Assembly (NCBI GenBank): GCA_042663485.1
Contig: JBHTAF010000004.1
Strand: one strand, 5' to 3'
Origin: Natronosalvus sp042663485
GTDB taxonomy: Archaea; Halobacteriota; Halobacteria; Halobacteriales; Natrialbaceae
DNA length: 64,000 nt
Shown here: in pieces, positions 44,664 to 53,864 of the stretch
Layout: every line of letters begins with the position of its first letter
How positions within the stretch are numbered: the first letter of the stretch is position 1
Translations under genes and position numbers: made by a program
Notes under the pieces: model-generated
What the model was told of the DNA's origin: nothing
The model's input: the letters and a program-made list of their open reading frames with translations, nothing else
The model's database searches: none

Positions 44664-45008
44664 ATGGCTCGAGACATTTCCGTCTTCGGCCGGTACACCT
44701 ACCTCGCGACGGAGATTTTCTGGGGTGCCGTCGCGTTCGTATTGCTGCGACGGGCCGGCGCGCTAAAACGAGCGGCCGTGACCATCCTCGCGCTGTACCC
44801 CATCGCGTACGTCTGGGACTGGTACACGCTCGAGGTCGGCGTCTTCGACATTCAGTTGCGAACGGGCTACGAAGTCGGCGGCATCCCGATCGAAGAACAC
44901 CTGTTCATGGCCGTCGTCCCTGGCCTCGTCATTGCCTTCCACGAGACGATTTTCGGCTCGAGTGCGGCCACCCCTCTCGAGAACGGTCCCTCGTCAGCCG
45001 AGCGGTAG
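44664..45008 (+). CDS. lycopene-cyclase-domain-like membrane protein
   Basis: A 114-residue protein with three membrane segments. IPIEEHLFMAVVPGLVIAFHETI contains the PxEE/H pattern of the CrtYc/CrtYd-type carotenoid cyclase domain, and YPIAYVWDWYTLEVGVFDI matches its upstream loop. Only one domain is present, so the protein would need to pair with another. ATG at 44664 lies about 27 bases after TTTTTATG, a leaderless-type TATA. Confidence 0.75.
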   Translation: MARDISVFGRYTYLATEIFWGAVAFVLLRRAGALKRAAVTILALYPIAYVWDWYTLEVGVFDIQLRTGYEVGGIPIEEHLFMAVVPGLVIAFHETIFGSSAATPLENGPSSAER

Positions 45009-45114
45009 TCCGCGCGTCGTCACGAACGACCGCCTCGGCGCGACCTCTCTCGCCAGACGACACTCACAATCGGTAGTTAGTTACTGTCGTTCGTGGAGGT
45101 ACACCTGTACACCC

Positions 45115-45873
45115 ATGAGCAGACGCGGTCGCCGACTCGAGCGAACGAGGTCGTCAAGCGAGCGCCAGACGAACAGAGCGAGTCTGAACCTCACGTCGCT
45201 CGTGATGACCGCCGTTCTGATCGGCGCGATCGTTCTCGCGGGCGTCGTGCTCGCCCCGCAGGCCATCGCGTTCGTCGAGGACGAACTCGGCCCTTCCGTC
45301 GAGCCGCCGGAACCGGGCGACCGAAACCCGCCCGTCACCGATCCCGACGACCCCGGCCACTCGAGTTACGAAACCGAGACTGAACGGGTCGACTCGAACG
45401 CCGTCGAGGACCGGGTTCACGAACTCGTCAACGAACGACGCGCCGAACACGGCCTTGAGCCGCTCGCGTGGGACGGGACGGTCGCCTCGGTGTCCCGCGC
45501 CCACAGCCAGGACATGCACGCGGACGATCGATTCGCCCACGTGAACGCCGACGACGAGTCGCCGTACGATCGGTTCAGCGACGTCGCCGACTACTGCCGA
45601 GCGTATGGAGAGAACATCGCGCTCACGAGCGTCGGCACGACGGTCGAACGCTCTCACGACGGCGAACACGTCGAGTACCAGACCGCAGACGAACTCGCCG
45701 AAGGGCTCGTCGAGCAGTGGATGCACTCCGACGAACACCGAGCGACGATCCTCGAGGAGAGCGACGGGATCGAGGGCTGGGACCGGGGCGGCGTCGGCGT
45801 CTACATCGCCGACGACGGGCGGGTGTTCGCGACCCATAACTTCTGTACGGTGCGCAAAACCTTCGACTGGTAA
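45115..45873 (+). CDS. membrane-anchored CAP/SCP domain protein
   Basis: A 252-residue protein: a basic Arg/Ser-rich start, one membrane segment (LVMTAVLIGAIVLAGVVLAPQ), a Pro/Asp-rich linker and a CAP domain (about residues 95-250). CAP motifs are RAHSQDMHADDRFAHVNAD, YGENIAL and VEQWMHSDEHRATILE, giving the two His and Glu residues of the family cleft. Prokaryotic CAP proteins are extracellular and of uncertain function. It precedes a YihY gene by about 60 bases. Confidence 0.88.
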   Translation: MSRRGRRLERTRSSSERQTNRASLNLTSLVMTAVLIGAIVLAGVVLAPQAIAFVEDELGPSVEPPEPGDRNPPVTDPDDPGHSSYETETERVDSNAVEDRVHELVNERRAEHGLEPLAWDGTVASVSRAHSQDMHADDRFAHVNADDESPYDRFSDVADYCRAYGENIALTSVGTTVERSHDGEHVEYQTADELAEGLVEQWMHSDEHRATILEESDGIEGWDRGGVGVYIADDGRVFATHNFCTVRKTFDW

Positions 45874-45930
45874 CACCTTCGTCGTCGATACTTCGCATAC
45901 CCTTAAGTTCTCCTCGTGGAAGCCGACGGC

Positions 45931-46734
45931 ATGAGCCACCAGTCGGACCGCGACGTTCGTACCATCGTACGAGGAGTCGTCGGAACCGCACGGGAGCGAG
46001 AGATCACGTTCCTCGCCGCCGGATTCGCCTACTACGCGTTCGTCTCGCTCTTTCCGATGATCGTGCTGGCGCTCGTCGTCGGGACCCTCGTCGGCGGCCA
46101 GCAGGTCGCAGAGGACCTGATCGTGCTGGCCGGCGACTTCCTCCCCGACGCTGGCGAGGACCTCGTGCTCGAGGCGCTCACCGCCGAGTCGGGGCGAACC
46201 GAGGCGACCGTCGTCGCCCTCGCCGTCTCGACGTGGGGGGCGTTGAAGGTCTTTCGCGGGCTGAGCCTCGCGTTCGACCGCGTCTACGATACTGTCGCCG
46301 AGGATTCGCTGCTCGACCAGATTCGCGACGGAATCACGGTCATCCTGACGATCGTCCTCGCACTCTTGCTCATGATCCTGGTCGGGGCGGTGATCGGCCT
46401 CCTCGCCGGGAGGGTTCCCTACGTCGGTGTCCTCAGCTGGCTCGGCTTACTCCTGGGGCTCGTCCTGGTGTTCCTGCCGCTTTACTACGTGTTGCCCCCA
46501 ATTCCCGTCGACCTTCGCGAGGTGATTCCGGGCGCGTTCTTCGCAGCGATCGGCTGGGTACTTCTTCAGGCCGGTTTCCAGCTCTACGCCGCGAACGCCG
46601 GGCAGTACGAGGCCTACGGGGCGATCGGTGCCATCCTGTTGTTCGTCACCTGGCTCTACTTCGCCGGCATCCTGATCCTGCTGGGGGCGGTCATCAACGT
46701 GGTGTTTTCCCGCCCGCGACTCGTCCCGACGTAG
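45931..46734 (+). CDS. YihY/BrkB family membrane protein (second copy)
   Basis: A 267-residue membrane protein with the same build as the one at 6.8 kb: REREITFLAAGFAYYAFVSLFPMIVL near the start and YGAIGAILLFVTWLYFAGILILLGAVINVV at the end. Six hydrophobic segments are seen. ATG at 45931 is preferred to a GTG five codons earlier. Two paralogues in one window are unremarkable for haloarchaea; function remains unknown. Confidence 0.88.
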   Translation: MSHQSDRDVRTIVRGVVGTAREREITFLAAGFAYYAFVSLFPMIVLALVVGTLVGGQQVAEDLIVLAGDFLPDAGEDLVLEALTAESGRTEATVVALAVSTWGALKVFRGLSLAFDRVYDTVAEDSLLDQIRDGITVILTIVLALLLMILVGAVIGLLAGRVPYVGVLSWLGLLLGLVLVFLPLYYVLPPIPVDLREVIPGAFFAAIGWVLLQAGFQLYAANAGQYEAYGAIGAILLFVTWLYFAGILILLGAVINVVFSRPRLVPT

Positions 46735-46827
46735 CCGCGGCCGCAGGAACGGCAAGCGAGCGAGGGGTGAATTTCGTCCCTTCCAAACGGGGAAAATTTA
46801 TGCCGACTCGAGCGCCAGACGTGAGCG

Positions 46828-47532
46828 ATGAGCGAGCACGACGGGGCGGACGACGATTCGGGGGAGCAGGGGGCTAAAAGCGAAGACGACGGTCCGAGGG
46901 GGGAGAAGACCAATAGTGAACACGAGGGACCCGGCGGCGGGCCGAAACGGGTCGTCTCGAACACGAGCGTCGACGACATTCTCGACTCGCTGAACGAGAC
47001 GAATGCTGGCGACACTCGCGCTCAACCCGACCCATCCGCTGACTCGAGGGAACAACTCGACGAGGAGGCGAGCCTCGATGAGGCCGAAGGAGAAGGAACG
47101 GGTCCCGTCGAAGAGGAGGGAACGGGGGCCGTCGAAGGCAGCGATAGAGAAGCGGAAACCGAGCAAGCGGAGACCGCCGACGAAAACGGTCGAGCACCGG
47201 AAACCGAGCAGGTGCCGAACGACGAATCAACCCTGAGAACCTCGAGTCAGGACGCCCTCTCGAGTCGCGTCGAGCGCGGAGCCGTGACGGGCGCCGACGT
47301 CCGGGCCGCAGAGGCCGGCGAGGGCCGCGAGCGAACCCCGGACATCGACGAGATCGACCTCTCGCTCGACGACCTCGAGACGAGTAAACCGTCCGAATCC
47401 GAGGTGTCCGGGTCGACCGCCGCTTCTACTTCCAATCGGGCCGACGACCCTGCTCCCTCGAGCGGCGAAGCCGACGACCCGGGGGACTCGAACGGACTGC
47501 TCGCTCGCCTGCGCAACCTGTTCTCGCAGTGA
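46828..47532 (+). CDS. acidic, mostly disordered hypothetical protein
   Basis: A 234-residue protein rich in Glu, Asp, Ser and Gly. Two islands stand out: KRVVSNTSVDDILDSLNET (about residues 40-60) and IDEIDLSLDDLETSKP (about 172-188), plus a short amphipathic ending GLLARLRNLFSQ that could touch membrane or a partner. No enzyme motif. The tail and island pattern suggest an adaptor; nothing else is known. It follows the YihY gene on the same strand. Confidence 0.6.
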   Translation: MSEHDGADDDSGEQGAKSEDDGPRGEKTNSEHEGPGGGPKRVVSNTSVDDILDSLNETNAGDTRAQPDPSADSREQLDEEASLDEAEGEGTGPVEEEGTGAVEGSDREAETEQAETADENGRAPETEQVPNDESTLRTSSQDALSSRVERGAVTGADVRAAEAGEGRERTPDIDEIDLSLDDLETSKPSESEVSGSTAASTSNRADDPAPSSGEADDPGDSNGLLARLRNLFSQ

Positions 47533-47636
47533 GTCAACGCGGTGAGTCGCCGGACACGGGTCGCGCCCGCCTCCGTACTATTCCCCGGACCGCCCGACTG
47601 TTCCTTTCGAAACGTGGCCGCACTATCGACTCCGTA

Positions 47637-47651
47637 TGTGATCGTATCACA
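47637..47651. promoter_or_regulatory. dyad upstream of the phosphatase/arsenate-reductase-like gene
   Basis: TGTGAT-3 nt-ATCACA is a perfect 15-bp dyad about 50 bases before the ATG and just upstream of an AT-rich CTCATATGAA that could be the TATA. A dimeric helix-turn-helix regulator is the likely ligand. Confidence 0.45.
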
Positions 47652-47700
47652 CGGTGCGACTCATATGAACCGTTAGGTTCCTCGAGCGACGACGTCGACC

Positions 47701-48138
47701 ATGACGCGAATCGCACTGGTGTGTGTCAAGAACGCCGGCCGCAGTCAAATGGCGACCGCCTACGCCGAACGGGAACGGGCGGCCCGCGGGCTCGAGGACG
47801 AGGTCGAGATTCTCTCCGGCGGAACCCGCCCGGCCGATGCGGTCCACGACGAAGTGCAGGAAGCCATGGCCGAGGAGGACTTCGACCTCGGCGGGCGGAT
47901 GCCGACGTCGATTACCACCGACGAACTCGAGGCCTGTGACGTCGTGGCGACGATGGGCTGTTCGACGCTCGACCTCGATACCGAGGTCGACGTTCGCGAC
48001 TGGGCCCTCGAGGATCCTCACGGGAAAACACTCGAGCGAGTGCACGAGATTCGCGAGGACGTCCGACGACGGGTGATCGCGCTGTTCGACGAACTCGAGT
48101 CGGGGCGGGATCTCGAGCCGGTCACAGAGTATATATGA
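47701..48138 (+). CDS. low-molecular-weight phosphatase / ArsC-like protein
   Basis: A 145-residue protein with the phosphate-binding loop CVKNAGRSQ (C-x5-R, residues 8-14), the general-acid Asp in LEDPHGKTLE near residue 104 and the length of arsenate reductases of the LMW-PTP fold. Extra Cys residues in LEACDVVATMGCS suggest a redox relay of arsenate-reductase type, but a protein-tyrosine phosphatase is equally possible. No other ars gene is adjacent. Confidence 0.82.
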   Translation: MTRIALVCVKNAGRSQMATAYAERERAARGLEDEVEILSGGTRPADAVHDEVQEAMAEEDFDLGGRMPTSITTDELEACDVVATMGCSTLDLDTEVDVRDWALEDPHGKTLERVHEIREDVRRRVIALFDELESGRDLEPVTEYI

Positions 48139-48302
48139 AAGCTCTGTTGAACCCTCTCCGATAGGTTTGCACTGCTGTGCTGTATTCAGAGACTATTACC
48201 GGTGCGGGTAGCCGCACCCTACACGTGCGTACTGATCGTGCCAGAATATCGTTCTTTTAGGCCACACGTGAAGCACTCAGCTATCGAATCGTCAGTAGGA
48301 AC

Positions 48303-48761
48303 TCAGGCTTCTTCGGGTTCCTCTTGAATGAGCGCCATCCAAAATCCCTCGATTTCCTGGACGAATTCGATATAATCCTCTGGTTCAACTGGCTTCTGGA
48401 CGAAATGATCCACGTCGATTCCCTTCGATTTGAATATGTCTGCTCCAACCTCCGAACTCGTGAGGACAACAACCGGGATCTCACGGAGTGAGGGTTCGTT
48501 CTTCAGTTCAGCTAGGACGTCCGTACCACTTCTTCCAGGTAACTTCGGTTCAAGCAGGATGAGATCAGGACGCGGTTCATCTGCATACTCTCCTCGCTGA
48601 TTGACGAAATCGAGGGCTGCGTCGGCATCAGCGACGGTGTAGAGACTATTCTTGAGTCTCGCGTCTTTGAATGATTCCGTAAAGAGACGGGTATCCCCGG
48701 GATTTGGTTCGACCAGTAATATGGTTACCAGCCGATTCTCCTGCTCACTGTCTGAAGCCAT
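48303..48761 (-). CDS. receiver-domain protein with degenerate phosphorylation site
   Basis: A 152-residue stand-alone response-regulator receiver of the haloarchaeal single-domain type. The Thr (T101 in VVVLTSSEV) and Lys (K123 in FVQKPVEPEDY) are present, but the acceptor Asp is E71 (LILLEPKLPGRSG) and the acidic pair is altered to VEPNPGD (P19). It should not accept phosphate normally and may be fixed in an active-like state. ATG at 48761 is chosen. The DNA around it is clearly poorer in GC than neighbours, which suggests recent arrival or relaxed selection. Confidence 0.85.
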   Translation of the reverse strand: MASDSEQENRLVTILLVEPNPGDTRLFTESFKDARLKNSLYTVADADAALDFVNQRGEYADEPRPDLILLEPKLPGRSGTDVLAELKNEPSLREIPVVVLTSSEVGADIFKSKGIDVDHFVQKPVEPEDYIEFVQEIEGFWMALIQEEPEEA

Positions 48762-48960
48762 TATAGATGATTTTGACCGAACAGTGAAAAGGCTGCGGCC
48801 AATTGGCATTGATCTGTACTTTCTCTGTATTAACCGCTTACCACTACGAACCTCGAGCGACTCCTCGTGCGACATTCGTGCTCTGTATCCATCACGCGAT
48901 TCCTGTCGGGATTGAAGATATTCAACAGAGACGTGGGCAAACACTGAACACGGCGTGGCG

Positions 48961-49533
48961 TTACTCACGACCCAGCGTGTGAAACTCCTCGTTCGGTCGC
49001 ATGTCGGCCAGTTGAGCCATCCGATTCGAGAGGTTGAAAAACGCCGCCACCGAGCCGATGTCCCAGATCGCCTCGCGGCTGAAGCCGTGGTCCTCGAGGC
49101 GCTCTAAGTCCGCCTCCTCGACGGTCGCCTGGTCGGTCGTGAGCGCGACTGCCAGGTCGAGCATCGCCCGGTGGCGGTCGCTGACGTCGGCGTTCCGGTA
49201 GTTCGAAATGAGTTGATCCGCGAGCAGCGGGTCGTCCCCGTAGAGGCGAACGAGCGCGCCGTGGGCCGTGTTGCAGTAGTAGCAGTCGTTCGCGCCGCTG
49301 ACGGCCACGATGATCATCTCGATCTCGAGGCGCGTGAGTTCGGTGTCCTCGACGAGCGCGTCGTAGTACTGGAAGAACGCCCGGAAGTGGGAGGGTCGGT
49401 AGGCGTACGCGAGGAACACGTTCGGCGTGAAGCCAGCGCGTTCGGTCTCCTCCTCGATGCGCTCTCGGAGGTCTTCGGGCAGGTCTTCGACGTTCGGCAC
49501 CGGAAATCGCGTCATCGGATCGACGTCGGTCAT
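48961..49533 (-). CDS. AhpD-like peroxidase-related protein
   Basis: A 190-residue carboxymuconolactone decarboxylase/AhpD-fold protein. The active centre is CYYCNTAHGALVR (Cys-x2-Cys then His), as in alkylhydroperoxidase D-type enzymes; EMIIVAVSGAND precedes it. It probably removes peroxides or acts in disulfide exchange. The start overlaps nothing; a second in-frame ATG is six codons downstream. Between it and the receiver gene lies GC-poor, gene-free DNA. Confidence 0.88.
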   Translation of the reverse strand: MTDVDPMTRFPVPNVEDLPEDLRERIEEETERAGFTPNVFLAYAYRPSHFRAFFQYYDALVEDTELTRLEIEMIIVAVSGANDCYYCNTAHGALVRLYGDDPLLADQLISNYRNADVSDRHRAMLDLAVALTTDQATVEEADLERLEDHGFSREAIWDIGSVAAFFNLSNRMAQLADMRPNEEFHTLGRE

Positions 49534-49713
49534 GGTCTCGAGGACGGGCGCCTCGAGGAAAACGTTCCGGGTCCGAGTCGTCAGGACGGCACCTCGAGTC
49601 TGCCGATAACCCTACACTTCGGGACACGGATCGCTCCGGGACGCCTATCGCCATCGAGACGGATCGTTCAGAAGGATTATGCCACGGCTGTACGTGCCCT
49701 CGAGTAGAGGTCC

Positions 49714-50205
49714 ATGTATCAACTCGGTCACTACGGCGTCGCCCTCTTCCTCTACGCGCCCGTCGCCGTCTGGCTCGGTCTCGCCGGCGAGGAGTTCGTC
49801 GCCCTCCTGGGCGCCGTCGTCTGTCTCTCTTTCTCGACGCTTCCGGACTGCGATCACAGCCTGCCGTTCGTCGCCCACCGCGGGATCACGCACACGATCG
49901 GGTTCGTCCTCCTGGTCCCGGCCGTAGTCGCTGGCGCGGCCTACGTAGCTCTCGAGGTGACGATGGGTTCGCCGGACCCGGTCGTCGTGGGGTTCATTTA
50001 CGGCGTCACCGCGCTATCGCTCGGCTCGCATCTGCTGGCCGACGCGCTCACGCCGATGGGAATTACCCCTTTCTGGCCGCTCTCCTCGTACCACGTCTCG
50101 CTCCGAGTCACGACCGCGAAGAATCCGGTCGCCAACTACGCCCTGTTCGCGCTCGGAATCGCCGCGAGCGTCGCGTCGATCGCCGTCGTGACTGGTGGCT
50201 GGTAG
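49714..50205 (+). CDS. YdjM-family membrane metal-dependent hydrolase
   Basis: A 163-residue membrane protein with about four segments. LPDCDHSLPFVAHRGITHT carries the DxDH and HRGxTH motifs of the YdjM/DUF457 family and SHLLADALTPMGI the HxxxDxxTxxG motif, all likely zinc or metal ligands near the membrane face. The reaction is unknown. It reads away from the AhpD-like gene. Confidence 0.88.
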   Translation: MYQLGHYGVALFLYAPVAVWLGLAGEEFVALLGAVVCLSFSTLPDCDHSLPFVAHRGITHTIGFVLLVPAVVAGAAYVALEVTMGSPDPVVVGFIYGVTALSLGSHLLADALTPMGITPFWPLSSYHVSLRVTTAKNPVANYALFALGIAASVASIAVVTGGW

Positions 50206-50329
50206 CCGATCCGACGGGACAGCCTCGTCGAGTCGCTTGCTCCGGTGCTCTGACTCGTCGACGATCGGTGACGACCACTCCTCGTCGACCCCCGACACCT
50301 TTCACCGCGGTTGTCGGAATACACGCTGG

Positions 50330-51610
50330 ATGAGCGCCTACGAAATCGCGTTGATCGTCGTCGCCTTCGCCATAGTGGGCGCTGTGTTGCTCCCGCGGTT
50401 TCTGACGGACAAACCGCTCTCGCTGCCGATGATCTACGTCGGGTTCGGCGCGGCCCTGTTCTGGATCGTCCCCGGATTACCGGCGCTCGACCCGGTCGCC
50501 AACTCCGGCGTGACGGAGCGACTCACCGAACTCGTCGTGATCATCGCGCTGATGGGGGCCGGGTTGAAAATCGACCGTCCGTTCGACGTATTGGGTTGGG
50601 GATCGACCTGGCGACTCCTCGCGATCACCATGCCGGTGTCCATCGCACTGCTGGCCGCTCTCGGGTGGTACGTCGCCGGGCTGCTCGTCCCCACGGCAAT
50701 TCTCCTCGGCGCGGTCCTCGCGCCGACCGATCCCGTTCTGGCGTCGGACGTCGAGTCCGGCGCCCCGCTCACCGAACTCGAGGAAGAGCAGTCGGACGAG
50801 CACGAGTGGGGATCCGTTCGATTCTCGCTCACGTCGGAGGCGGGCCTCAACGACGGGTTGGCCTTTCCGTTCACGTACCTCGCGATCGCGACCGCCTCGG
50901 CGAGCACGGCCAGGTATGGCTGGCTGACAGACTGGTTCCTGGTCGACGTGCTGTACAGGATCGGCGTGGGACTCGTCGTAGGATACGTCGTTGGACACGT
51001 GATGGCCCGGGTGGTGTTCTACGCGCCGTCGCTGTCGCGGCGAGAGGAAGTGATGGCCGGAGCGGAGGCACTCGCGGCGACGCTCTTCGCCTACGGACTG
51101 GCCGAGTTGCTCGGCGGGTACGGATTTATCGCCGTGTTCGTCGCTGCCCTCGAACTCCGCCGATTCGAGTGGGAACACGATTACTACCAACACCTGCACG
51201 ACTTCGCCGCTATCGTCGAACGACTCCTCATGGCGACGGTGCTGGTGCTGTTCGGCGGCGCGATCGCGGGCGGCCTACTGACGCCGTTGACGTGGGATGG
51301 CGCAGCGCTCGGTCTCGCTTTCCTGTTTGTGATCCGTCCTTTCGCTGGTGGAATCGCCTTCCTCGGCTCCGACGCGCCGACGGCTGACCGCACCGTCATC
51401 TCGTTCTTCGGCATTCGCGGTATCGGCTCGTTTTACTACCTGTCCTTCGCGCTGGCCCACGCGTCGTTCGAGGAACTCGAGTTGCTCATCGCCGCGGAGT
51501 GGTTGTGGGCCTTCGTTGGCTTCGTCGTCCTCGTCTCGGTGTTCGTTCACGGGTTTGCGGCCAGTCCCGTGATGCGTGCTGTAGACGAACGCCGCCCCGC
51601 GGACGGATAA
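50330..51610 (+). CDS. Na+(K+)/H+ antiporter, CPA1/NhaP type
   Basis: A 426-residue transporter with about 12 membrane segments. The ion-binding pair is in APTDPVLASDV (TM5-like) and SEAGLNDGLAFP (TM6-like, ND motif), and a conserved Arg region GIRGIGSFYYLSFAL is seen near the end. Sodium export by such carriers supports salt balance in haloarchaea. The start at ATG 50330 is preferred to a longer frame with a hydrophilic tail. Confidence 0.92.
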   Translation: MSAYEIALIVVAFAIVGAVLLPRFLTDKPLSLPMIYVGFGAALFWIVPGLPALDPVANSGVTERLTELVVIIALMGAGLKIDRPFDVLGWGSTWRLLAITMPVSIALLAALGWYVAGLLVPTAILLGAVLAPTDPVLASDVESGAPLTELEEEQSDEHEWGSVRFSLTSEAGLNDGLAFPFTYLAIATASASTARYGWLTDWFLVDVLYRIGVGLVVGYVVGHVMARVVFYAPSLSRREEVMAGAEALAATLFAYGLAELLGGYGFIAVFVAALELRRFEWEHDYYQHLHDFAAIVERLLMATVLVLFGGAIAGGLLTPLTWDGAALGLAFLFVIRPFAGGIAFLGSDAPTADRTVISFFGIRGIGSFYYLSFALAHASFEELELLIAAEWLWAFVGFVVLVSVFVHGFAASPVMRAVDERRPADG

Positions 51611-51711
51611 GCGCTAGTCTCGAGCGTCGGTTTCCTGCCCTCGTTCCGGGCATCTATCCCGTGTCCTGACAGGTGTGCGCCCACGATCTACCACACTGCC
51701 GGTGGCGACGG

Positions 51712-52734
51712 TCACTCGAGGCCGACGCCCTCGGCCAGGAGTTCGTGGGACTGCAGCACGTCTTCGTGATCAGCAATGAGGTTCTGGACCATCACCTCGG
51801 AGACGCCGACGCGGTCGGTCAGTTGGTCGAGGAGCCCCGCCAGCGTGTCCGGGTCGCCGGAGATCGCTCGCGGCCACTGCCCGTCCTTGAGTTCTCGCGG
51901 CGTCGGTTCGGGCACCCCACCGAGTTCAGAAATCGCCGTCTCGACCGGTGGCAGGGAGCCGGTGACGCCCCGCTGCATTCGTTTGTACGACGCCTCCGCA
52001 GTCGCTCGCAGGCGGGCCGCCTCCCGATCGGTCTCGGCGCACGCGGCGTTGACCGCCAGCATCCCGTACGGGTCGTCGGGACCGGCACCAATTGTAGATG
52101 GCTCGAACGCGTCCCGGTAGACCTCGAACGCTCGCTCGGCGAGTGTCGGCCTGATGAACGCCGCAAAGCAGTAGCGGAGGCCGAGTTCGCCCGCAATCTT
52201 CGCACTCGAGGGACTCGAGCCGAGTACCCAGAGATCCGGCGGGCCGGTGCCGGAGCGCGCCAGGGTGAGGTCGGCGTAGGCGTGATCGTCTCCGAACCCG
52301 TCGTAGAGGTGATTCGCGACGGCTTCGATCTTCTCGGCGTGATCGCGGTCGGGATTCTCGCTCACCCGCGAGGTCTGGAGTGCGCTGTCGGCGGCCGGGA
52401 GTCCGGTCGCGCGGCCGAGGCCGAGGTCGATCCGTCCGGGGGCGAGCGAATCGAGGACGCCAAACGCCTCGGCGACCTTGAACGGGCTGTAGTGGTTGAG
52501 CAGGACCGTTCCGGACCCGAGCCTGATCTCCTCGGTTCGGGCGGCGAGGTGGCCGATCAGCACCTCGGGGGTCGTCCCCGCGATGGAATCGGCCATTCCG
52601 TGGTGCTCGGCGACCCAGAACCGCTCGTAGCCCACTCGTTCGGCCAGCTTCGCGAGTGAGATCGTGTTTTCGTAGGCGTCGGTTGCCGTCTCTCCCTCGC
52701 GAACGGGCGAGAGGTCGACGATGGAGAGGTCCAT
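51712..52734 (-). CDS. LLM-class flavin-dependent oxidoreductase
   Basis: A 340-residue luciferase-like monooxygenase-fold protein of the MsnO8 type. FWVAEHHGMADSIAGTTPEVLIGHLAARTEEIRLGSGTVLLNHYSPFKVAEAF and LAPGRIDLGLGRATG are family blocks that bind FMN or F420, and VLGSSPSSAKIAGELGLRY is the later loop. Substrate unknown. It lies beside the heme A synthase on the same strand with about 90 bases between. Confidence 0.9.
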   Translation of the reverse strand: MDLSIVDLSPVREGETATDAYENTISLAKLAERVGYERFWVAEHHGMADSIAGTTPEVLIGHLAARTEEIRLGSGTVLLNHYSPFKVAEAFGVLDSLAPGRIDLGLGRATGLPAADSALQTSRVSENPDRDHAEKIEAVANHLYDGFGDDHAYADLTLARSGTGPPDLWVLGSSPSSAKIAGELGLRYCFAAFIRPTLAERAFEVYRDAFEPSTIGAGPDDPYGMLAVNAACAETDREAARLRATAEASYKRMQRGVTGSLPPVETAISELGGVPEPTPRELKDGQWPRAISGDPDTLAGLLDQLTDRVGVSEVMVQNLIADHEDVLQSHELLAEGVGLE

Positions 52735-52825
52735 GTCTCGAGGCTAGCGATTGCGGTGGAAAAGGGTTCTCGAGGCGGAAATCCGGACGCGCTAGACTCG
52801 TACGTTCGGACGAGAGAGGTACGAA

Positions 52826-53710
52826 TCAGCTCGAAAGCGGCGCACCGGACCGACCGCCCCGCAGTTCCGCTCGACTCGCCCAGGCACCGACGAGGAGCGC
52901 CACGATCAGGGCGCCTGCGGCGAGCACGTAGAGCAGGTCGAGCGCCGACGAGACGGTCATCACGGATTCGCGGCTGAGAAACAGCGTTACTACGGTCAAC
53001 ACGACGCCCGCACCGATCGCCACGCGAGGGAGCCGTCCCTCGAGAACGGCGCGGCCGACGACCGTCGCCAGCACGACGGCCCCGACGAGCGTCAGGAGCA
53101 ATACCATCTGGATCGTCAGGGTCGTGGGCGTGTTCTGCGAAATGAACAGCGGGCTCAAGGTCACCTGGACCGGGACCGTGAGGGCCGCGACGACGAGCGC
53201 GGCGACGAGGTACCGGCCCGTAAGGCGGTGGTGCAGGGCGATGACGAGCGCGAGGACGAAGCAGACGAAGATCACGATGGCCGTCCAGAAGTGGAGGTTG
53301 AGAATCTCGTACTCGTAGGTGAGGACGGTTTCTCGACCGAGCAACACCTGGATCGGCGTCAACAGGGCTCCAGCGACGACGAGGCCCGTGATCCGTCGAT
53401 CGACTGCCTCGTCGAAGTACCCGACGAGCGCGGAGGCGACGATGGCGAACCCGGCGAACATCGCAACGAGACGGTGGAACCACTCCCAGAAGCTCGGCCG
53501 TCCCTGCGGGAGCAGGTTCAGGAAGCCGCCGTCACAGACCGGCCAGTTGGCGTCACAGGCCAGTCCGGAACCGGTCGTTCGTGTGGCGACGCCGAGAACG
53601 ATCGTTCCCGCCACGAGCGCGACCGTCACGGTGAGCAGGGCGGAGAACCCCCGTTGGCCGAGGTCGATCGGCAATCGCGAGGAATCGGACGTGTGAGAAT
53701 CGTACGACAC
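52826..53710 (-). CDS. ctaA: heme A synthase (CtaA/COX15)
   Basis: A 294-residue membrane protein with about eight segments. The first half has TRTTGSGLACDANWPVCDGG, EWFHRLVAM and NLHFWTAIV, giving the Cys pair and His ligands of the haem-binding half. It oxidises the methyl group of haem O. In the second half I cannot find the matching HR/H pair, so it may bind only one haem. GTG is the start codon. It is needed for the haem-copper oxidase encoded elsewhere. Confidence 0.88.
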   Translation of the reverse strand: MSYDSHTSDSSRLPIDLGQRGFSALLTVTVALVAGTIVLGVATRTTGSGLACDANWPVCDGGFLNLLPQGRPSFWEWFHRLVAMFAGFAIVASALVGYFDEAVDRRITGLVVAGALLTPIQVLLGRETVLTYEYEILNLHFWTAIVIFVCFVLALVIALHHRLTGRYLVAALVVAALTVPVQVTLSPLFISQNTPTTLTIQMVLLLTLVGAVVLATVVGRAVLEGRLPRVAIGAGVVLTVVTLFLSRESVMTVSSALDLLYVLAAGALIVALLVGAWASRAELRGGRSGAPLSS

Positions 53711-53864
53711 GGTCTTTCAGCGGGGGTTAGGTGCGCCCGTATTTGAATCGTCCGCGTTCGTCCCACCGCGTGGGAACCGGGCCGAACACCATCGACACGA
53801 AGCGCCAGCGACACCGAGACGCGCCCTTCGTCGGATTCAAGAACCCGCCACCCGACCCACCGGC

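Noticed and set aside
48136..48160. AAGCTCTGTTGAACCC resembling an insertion-sequence end
   Set aside because: No transposase, no matching second end and no target duplication seen nearby; too short to call a mobile element.
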